Positions 56,065-64,000 of a stretch of DNA of 64,000 bases are shown here, piece by piece. Position 1 is the stretch's first letter. Each line of letters starts with the position of its first letter. Under the pieces are notes generated by a model. It was given only the letters and a program-made list of their open reading frames with translations, was not told where the DNA came from and did not search any database. The translations under genes and the position numbers were made by a program. The stretch lies in NCBI GenBank assembly GCA_964019135.1, contig CAXHSH010001423.1, forward strand, positions 62,001-126,000, in the 5' to 3' direction. Source of the stretch: Arenicola marina (taxonomy: Eukaryota; Annelida; Polychaeta; Arenicolidae).

Positions 56065-59000
56065 CCAATGCCAACCGCAGGGCCTGTGGCACCGCCTGTC
56101 CCAATGCCAACCGCCGGGTCTGTGGCAGCGCCGGTCCCAATGCCAACCGCAGGGACTGTGGCACCGCCGGCCCCAATGCCAACCGCAGGGCCTGTGGCAC
56201 CGCCGGTCCCAATGCCAACCGCAGGGCCTGTGGCATCGGCGGTCCCAATGCCAACCGCAGGGCCTGTCGCAGCGCCGGTCCGAATGCCAACCACAAGGCC
56301 TGTGGCACCGCCGGTCCCAATTCCAACCACAGGGCCTGTGACACCGCCGGTCCCAATGCCAACCGCAGGGCCTGTGGCATCGCCGGTCCCAATGCCAACC
56401 GCAGGGCCTGTGACACCACCGGACCCAATGCCAACCGCAGGGCTTGTGGCATCGCCGGCCCCAAAGCCAACCGCAGGGCCTGTGGCACCGCCTGTCCCAA
56501 TGCCAACCGCAGGGCCTGCGGCCCCGCCGGTCCCAATGCAAATCACAGGGCCTGTCGCACCGCCTGTCCGAATGCCAACCGCAGGGACTGTGGCACCGCC
56601 GGTCCCAATGCCAACCCCAGGGCCTGTGGCACCGCTGGTCCCAATGCCAACCGCAGGGTGTGTGGCATCGGCGTTCCCAATGCCAACCGCAGGGATTGTG
56701 GCACCGCCGGTCCCAATGCCAACCGTAGGGGCCTGTGGCACCACCGGTCCCAATGCCAACCGCAGGGCCTGTGGCACCGCCGGTCCCAATGCCAACCGGA
56801 GGGGCTGTGGCACCGCCTGTCCCAATGCCAACCGTAGGGCCTGTGGCACCGCTGGTCCCAATGCCAACCACAGGGCCTGTGGCATCGTCGGTCCCAATGC
56901 CAACCGCAGGGAGTGTGCCACCGCCGGTCCGAATGCCAACCGCAGGGTCTGTGGCACCGCCGGTCCCAATGCCAACCGGAGGGGCTGTGGCACCGCCTGT
57001 GCCAATGCCAACCGTAGGGCCTGTTGCACCGCTGGTCCCAATGACAACCACAGGGCCTGTGGCATCGGCGGTCCCAATGCCAGCCGCAGGGACTGTGGCA
57101 CCGCCGGTCCGAATGCCAACCGCAGGGCCTGTGGCACCGCCGCTCCCAATGCCAACCGCCGGGCCTGTGGTACCGCCGCTCCCAATGCCAACCGCAGGGC
57201 CTGTGGCATCGGCGGTCCCAATGCCAACCACAGGGCCTGTCGCACCGCCTGTCCTAATGCCAACCGCAGGGACTGTGGTACCGCCGGTCCCAATACCAAC
57301 CGCCGGGCCTGTGGCATCGCCGGTCACAACGCCAACCGCAGGGCCTGTGGCACCGCCTGTCCGAATGCCAACCGCAGGGACTGTGGCACCGCCGGCCCCA
57401 ATGCCAACCGCAGAGCTTGTGGCACCGCTGGTCCCAATGCCAACCGCAGGGCGTGTGACATCGGCGTTCCCAATGCCAACCGCAGGGACTGTGGCACCGC
57501 CGGTCCCAGTGCCAACCGTAGGGGCCTATGGCACCACCGGTTCCAATGCCAACCGCAGGGCCTGTGGCACCGCCGGTCCCAATGCCAACCAGAGGGGCTG
57601 TGGCACCGCCTGTCCCAATGCCAACCGTAGGGCCTGTTGCACCGCTGGTCCCAATGCGAACCACAGGGCCTGTGGCATCGTCGGTCCCAATGCCAGCCGC
57701 AGGGACTGTGGCACCGCCGGTCCGAATGCCAATCGCAGGGCCTGTGGCACCGCCGGTAGCAATTCCAACCGCAGGGCCTGTGACACCGCCGGTTCCAATG
57801 CCAACCGCAGGGCCTGTGGCACCGCTGGTCCCAATGCCAACCGCAGGGCTTGTGGCATCGGCGTTCCCAATGCCAACCGCAGGGACTGTGGCATCGCCGG
57901 TCCCAATGCCAACCGTAGGGGCCTGTGGCACCACCGGTCCCAATGCCAACCGCAGGGCCTGTGGCACCGCCTGTCCCAATGCCAACCGCAGGGACTGTGG
58001 TACCGCCGGTCCCAATACCAACCGCAGGGCCTGTGGCATCGCCGGTCCCAACGCCAACCGCAGGGCCTGTGGCACCGCCTGTCCGAATGCCAACCGCAGG
58101 GACTGTGACACCACCGGTCCCAATGCCAACCGCAGGGCCTGTGGCACCGCCGGTCCCAATGCCAACCGGAGGGGCTGTGGCACCGATGTCCCAATGCCAA
58201 CCGTAGGGCCTGTGGCACCGCTGGTCCCAATGCCAACCACAGGGCCTGTGGCATCGGCGGTCCGAATGCCAACCGCAGGGCCTGTAACACCGCCGGTAGC
58301 AATTCCAAACGCAGGGCCTGTGACACCGCCGGTCCCTATGCCAACCGCAGGGCCTGTGGCATCGCCGGTCCCAATGCCAACCGCAGGGCCTGTGGCATCG
58401 CCGGTCCCAATGCCAACCGCAGGGCCTGTAACACCGCCGGTAGCAATTCCAACCGCAGGGCCTGTGACACCGCCGGTCCCTATGCCAACCGCAGGGCCTG
58501 TGGCATCGCCGGTCCCAATGCCAACCGCAGGGCTTGTGGCATCGCCGGTCCCAATGCCAACCCCAGGGCCTGTGGCACCGCCGGGCCGAATGTCAACCGC
58601 AGGGACTGTGGTACCGCCGGTCCCAATACCAACCGCAGGGCCTGTGGCATCGCCGGTCCCAATGCCAAACGCAGGGCCTGTAACACCGCCGGTAGCAATT
58701 CCAACCGCAGGGCCTGTGACACCGCCGGTCCCTATGCCAACCGCAGGGCCTGTGGCATCGCCGGTCCCAATGCCAACGGCAGGGCCTGTGGCATCGCCGG
58801 TCCCAATGCCAACGGCAGGGCCTGTGGCACCGCCGGGCCGAATGTCAACCGCAGGGACTGCGGTACCGCCGGTCCCAATACCAACCGCAGGGCCTGTGGC
58901 ATCGCCGGTCCCAATACCAACCGGAGGGCCTGTGGCATCGCCGGTCCCAATGCCAACCGCAGTGCCTGTGGCACCACCTGTCCAAATGCCAACCACAGGG

Positions 59001-62000
59001 ACTGTGGCATTGCCGGTCCCAATGCCAACCGCTGGGCCTGTGGCATCGCCGGTCCCAATGCCAACCGCAGTGCCTGTGGCACCGCCTGTCCAAATGCCAA
59101 TCGCAGGGACTGTGGTACCGCCGGTCCCAATGCCAACCGCAGGGCCTGTGGCACCGCCGGTCCCAATGCCAACCGCAGGGCCTGTGGCACCGCCGGTCCC
59201 AATGCCAACCGGAGGGGCTGTGGCACCGCTGTCCCAATGCCAACCGTAGGGCCTGTGGCACCGCTGGTCCCAATGCCAACCACAGGGCCTGTGGCATCGG
59301 CGGTCCCAATGCCAACCGCAGGGACTGGGGCACCGCCGGTCCGAATGCCAACCGCAGGGCCTGTAACACCGCCGGTAGCAATTCCAACCGCAGGGCCTGT
59401 GACACCGCCGGTCCCTATGCCAACCGCAGGGCCTGTGGCATCGCCGGTCCCAATGCCAACCGCAGGGCTTGTGGAATCGCCGGTCCCAATGCCAACCGCA
59501 GGGCCTGTGGCACCGCCGGGCCGAATGTCAACCGCAGGGACTGTGGTACCGCCGGTCCCAATACCAACCGCAGGGCCTGTGGCATCGCCGGTCCCAATGC
59601 CAAACGCAGGGCCTGTGGCCCCGCCGGTCCCAATGCCAAACGCAGGGCCTGTGGCACCGCCGGTCCCAATGCCAACCGCAGGGCATGTGCCATCGCCGGT
59701 CCCAATGGCAAATGCAAGGACTGTGGCACCGCCGGTCCCAATACCAACCGCAGGGCGTGTGGCATCGGCGTTCCCAATGCCAACCGCAGGGACTGTAGCT
59801 CCGCCGGTCCCAATGCCAACCGTAGGGGCCTATGGCACCACCGGTCCCAATGCCAACCGCTGGGCCTGTGGCACCGCCGGTCCCAATGCCAACCGGAGGG
59901 GCTGTGGCACCGCCGGTCCCAATGCCAACCGTAGGGCCTGTGGCACCGCTGGTCCCAATGCCATGCACAGGGCCTGTGGCATCGGCGGTCCCAATGCCAA
60001 CCGCAGGGACTGTGGCACCGCCGGTCCCAATGCCAACCCCAGGGCCTGTGGCACCGCTGGTCCCAATGCCAACCGCAGGGCTTGTGGCATCGCCGGCCCC
60101 AAAGCCAACCGCAGGGCCTGTGGCACCGCCTGTCCCAATGCCAACCGAAGGGCCTGCGGCCCCGCCGGTCCCAATGCAAATCACAGGGCCTGTCGCACCG
60201 CCTGTCCGAATGCCAACCGCAGGGACTGTGGCACCGCCGGTCCCAATGCCAACCCCAGGGCCTGTGGCACCGCTGGTCCCAATGCCAACCGCAGGGTGTG
60301 TGGCATCGGCGTTCCCAATGCCAACCGCAGGGATTGTGGCACCGCCGGTCCCAATGCCAACCGTAGGGGCCTGTGGCACCACCGGTCCCAATGCCAACCG
60401 TAGGGCCTGTGGCATCGCCGGTCCCAATGCCAACCGGAGGGGCTGTGGCACCGCCTGTCCCAATGCCAACCGTAGGGCCTGTGGCACCGCTGGTCCCAAT
60501 GCCAACCACAGGGCCTGTGGCATCGTCGGTCCCAATGCCAACCGCAGGGACTGTGCCACCGCCGGTCCGAATGCCAACCGCAGGGTCTGTGGCACCGCCG
60601 GTCCCAATGCCAACCGGAGGGGCTGTGGCACCGCCTGTCCCAATGCCAACCGTAGGGCCTGTTGCACCGCTGGTCCCAATGCCAACCACAGGGCCTGTGG
60701 CATCGGCGGTCCCAATGCCAGCCGCAGGGACTGTGGCACCGCCGGTCCGAATGCCAACCGCAGGGCCTGTGGCACCGCCGGTAGCAATTCCAACCGCAGG
60801 GCCTGTGACACCTCCGGTCCCAATGCCAACCGCAGGGCCTGTGGCATCGCCGTTCCCAATGCCAACCGCAGGGCCTGTGACACCGCCGGTCCCAATGCCA
60901 ACCGCAGGGCCTGTGGCATCGCCGGTCCCAAAGCCAACTGCAGGGACTTTTTCACCGCCGGTCCCAATGCCAACCCCAGGGCCTGTGGCACCGCCTGTCC
61001 CAACGCCAACCGCCGGGTCTGTGGCATCGCCGGTCCCAATGCCAACCGCAGGGCCTGTGGCTGGCCGGTCCCAATGCCAACCGCAGGGCCTGCGGCACCG
61101 CCTGTCCAAATGCCAATCGCAGGGACTGTGGTACCGCCGGTCCCAATGCCAACCGCAGTGCCTGTGGCACCGCTGGTCCCAATGCCAACCGCAGGGCCTG
61201 TGGCACCGCCGGTCCCAATGCCAACCGGAGGGGCTGTGGCACCGCTGTCCCAATGCCAACCGTAGGGCCTGTGGCACCGCTGGTCCCAATGCCAACCACA
61301 GGGCCTGTGGCATCGGCGGTCCCAATGCCAACCGCAGGGACTGGGGCACCGCCGGTCCGAATGCCAACCGCAGGGCCTGTAACACCGCCGGTAGCAATTC
61401 CAACCGCAGGGCCTGTGACACCGCCGGTCCCTATGCCAACCGCAGGGCCTGTGGCATCGCCGGTCCCAATGCCAACCGCAGGGCTTGTGGCATCGCCGGT
61501 CCCAATGCCAACCGCTGGGCCTATGACACCGCCGGGCCGAATGTCAACCGCAGGGACTGTGGTACCGCCGGTCCCAATACCAACCGCAGGGCCTGTGGCA
61601 TCGCCGGTCCCAATACCAACCGGAGGGCCTGTGGCATCGCCGGTCCCAATGCCAACCGCAGTGCCTGTGGCACCACCTGTCCAAATGCCAACCGCAGGGA
61701 CTGTGGCATCGCCGGTCCCAATGCCAACCGCTGGGCCTGTGGCATCGCCGGTCCCAATGCCAACCGCAGGGACTGTGGTACCGCCGGTCCCAATACCAAC
61801 CGCAGGGCCTGTGGCATCGCCGGTCCCAACGCCAACCGCAGGGCCTGTGGCACCGCCTGTCCGAATGCCAACCGCAGGGACTGTGGCACCGCCGGTCCCA
61901 ATGCCATCCGCAGGGCCTGTGGCACCGCTGGTCCCAATACCAACCGGAGGGCCTGTGGCATCGCCGGTCCCAATGCCAACCGCAGTGCCTGTGGCACCAC

Positions 62001-64000
62001 CTGTCCAAATGCCAACCGCAGGGACTGTGGCATCGCCGGTCCCAATGCCAACCGCTGGGCCTGTGGCATCGCCGGTCCCAATGCCAACCGCAGTGCCTGT
62101 GGCACAGCCTGTCCAAATGCCAACCGCAGGGGCTGTGGTACCGCCGGTCCCAATGCCAACCGCAGGGCCTGTGGCACCGCCGGTCAGAATGCCAACCACA
62201 GGGCCTGTGGCACCGCCGGTCCCAATGCCAACCGCAGGGCCTGTGGCATCGCCGATCCCAATGCCAACCACAGGGCCTGTCGCATCGCCGGTCCCAACGC
62301 CAACCGCAGGGCCTGTGGCACCGCCTGTCCGAATGCCAACCACAGGGACTGTGGCACCGCCGGTCCCAATGCCATCCGCAGTGCCTGTCGCACCGCCTGT
62401 CCGAATGTCAACCGCAGGGCCTGTGGCACCGCCGGTAGCAATTCCAACCGCAGGGCCTGTGACACCGCCGGTCCCAATGCCAACCGCAGAGCCTGTGGCA
62501 TCGCCGGTCCCAATGCCAACCGCAGGGCCTGTGACACAGCCGGTCCCAATGCCAACCGCAGGGCCTGCGGCATCGCCGGTCCCAAAGCCAACTGCAGGGA
62601 CTTTGGCACCGCCGGTCCCAATGCCAACCGCAGGGCCTGTGGCACCGCCTGTCGAAATACCAACCGCAGGGCCTGTTCCATCGCCGGTCCCAATGCCAAC
62701 CACAAGGCCTGTCGCACCGCCTGACCCAATGCCAACCGCAGGGACTGTGGTACCGCCGGTCCCAATACCAACCGCAGGGCCTGTGGCATCGCCGGTCCCA
62801 ACGCCAACCGCACGGCCTGTGGCACCGCCTGTCCGAATGCCAACCGCAGGGACTGTGGCACCGCCGGTCCCAATGCCAACCGCAGGGCCTGTGGCACCGC
62901 TGGTCCGAATGCCAACCGCAGGGCCTATGGCAGCGGCGTTCCCACTGCCAACCGCAGGGACTGTGGCACGGCCGGTCCCAATGCGAACCGTAGGGGCCTG
63001 TGGTACCGCCGGTCCCAATACCAACCGCAGGGCCTGTGGCATCGCCTGTCCCAATACCAACCGCAGGGCCTGTGGCATCGCCGGTCCCAATGCCAAACGC
63101 AGTACCTGTGGCACCGCCGGTCCAAATGCCAACCGCAGGGACTGTGGCATCGCCGGTCCCAATGCCAACCGCTGGGCCTGTGGCATCGCCAGCCCCAATG
63201 CAAACCGCAGGGCCTTTGGCATCGCCGATCCCAATGCCAACCACAGGGCCTGTTGCACCGCCGGTCCCAATGCCAACCGCAGGGCCTGTGGCACCGCCTG
63301 TCCCAATGCCAACTGCAGGGCATGTGGCACCGCCGGTCCCAATGCCAATCACAGGGCCTGTCGCACCGCCTGTCCCAATCCAAACCGCAGGGACAGTGGT
63401 ACCGCCGGTCCCAAAACCAACCGCAGGGCCTGTGGCCTCGCCGGTCCCAACGCCAACCGCAGGGCCTGTGGCACCGCCTGTCCGAATGCCAACCGCAGGG
63501 ACTGTGGCACCGCCGGTCCCAATGCCAACCCCAGGGCCTGTGGCACCGCTGGTCCCAATGCCAACCGCAGGGCCTGTGGCACCGCCGGTCCCAATGTCAA
63601 CCGGAGGGGCTGTGGCACCGCCTGTCCCAACGCCAACCGTAGGGCCTGTGGCACCGCTGGTCCCAATGCCATCCACAGGGCCTGTGGCATCGGCGGTCCC
63701 AATGCCAACCGCAGGGACTGTGGCACCGCCGATCCGAATGCCAACCGCAGGGCCTGTGGCCCCGCCGGTAGCAATTCCAACCGCAGGGCCTGTGGCACCG
63801 CCTGTCCCAATGCCAACCGCAGGGCCTGTGGCACCGCCTGTCCCAATGCCAACCGCCGGGTCTGTGGCACCGCCGGTAGCAATTCCAACCGCAGGGCCTG
63901 TGACACCGCCGGTCCCAATGCCAACCGCAGGGCCTGTGGCATCGCCGGTCCCAATGCCAACCGCAAGGCCTGTGACACCGCCGGTCCCAATGCCAACCGC

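Larger units (their letters stand above)
35524..64000. repeat. 36-bp minisatellite array (right satellite)
   Basis: This is a continuous array with a 36-bp unit, about 790 copies, running off the right edge; a clean unit is 36,178-36,213. It is built of three 12-bp thirds, the middle one usually CCCAATGCCAAC and the last CGCAGGGCCTGT. Common variants replace GCACC by GCATC, GGCCTGT by GGACTGT, and GGTCCC by TGTCCC or TGTCCA. The consensus has no stop codon in any of the six frames, so very long open frames run on both strands (up to 2,146 codons on plus, 2,078 on minus). Translations are monotonous 12-residue repeats such as APPVPMPTAGPV or TGPAVGIGTGGA. Occasional 33-37-bp units shift the frame. 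No unique sequence is embedded in it. It is inferred to fill an upstream intron of the ZNHIT2-like gene. Confidence 0.97.

Noticed and set aside
1-64000. Transposons, retroelements or virus-like elements
   Set aside because: I saw no terminal repeats, target-site duplications, reverse transcriptase, integrase, transposase or capsid-like frames in the unique island or the arrays.

Overview
This window is eukaryotic and almost certainly from an animal. It holds three very large, unrelated tandem-repeat (minisatellite) arrays and one island of about 3.3 kb of ordinary sequence. No bacterial genes, rRNA or tRNA genes, CRISPR arrays or recognisable transposons were seen. The species cannot be told from the sequence. 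The only gene found is animal-like with short coding exons, so a marine invertebrate or another non-model metazoan is a guess, not a result.

Layout. (1) From 1 to about 24,812 is an 18-bp satellite, entered from the left and about 1,380 units long, with nested higher-order repeats. (2) From about 24,813 to 32,226 is a 49-bp satellite of about 151 units, joined directly to the first array. (3) From 32,227 to 35,523 is non-array sequence. It carries four short coding exons on the minus strand and a few small local repeats. (4) From about 35,524 to the right edge is a 36-bp satellite of about 790 units, also with large internal duplications.

The island is best read as the middle of a minus-strand gene for a ZNHIT2-like protein (HIT zinc-finger protein 2, a partner of the R2TP chaperone and U5 snRNP assembly). 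Exons at 35,203-35,247 and 34,556-34,662 encode the conserved leucine- and tryptophan-rich block ending in WQPWW. Exons at 33,166-33,230 and 32,272-32,423 encode the following conserved block with VRYSVVHIVYSYVYLSRL. The splice sites are good and most intron phases agree. The expected N-terminal HIT finger and C-terminal half are absent. They must lie beyond the arrays, to the right and left respectively.

If this reading is right, the 36-bp array fills an upstream intron of at least 28.7 kb. The 49-bp and 18-bp arrays together fill a downstream intron of at least 32.2 kb. One small housekeeping gene would thus carry three different giant minisatellites in two introns.

The long open reading frames across the arrays, up to 2,146 codons, are a by-product of unit lengths divisible by three with few or no stops. 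The 36-bp consensus is open in all six frames. They are not annotated as genes.
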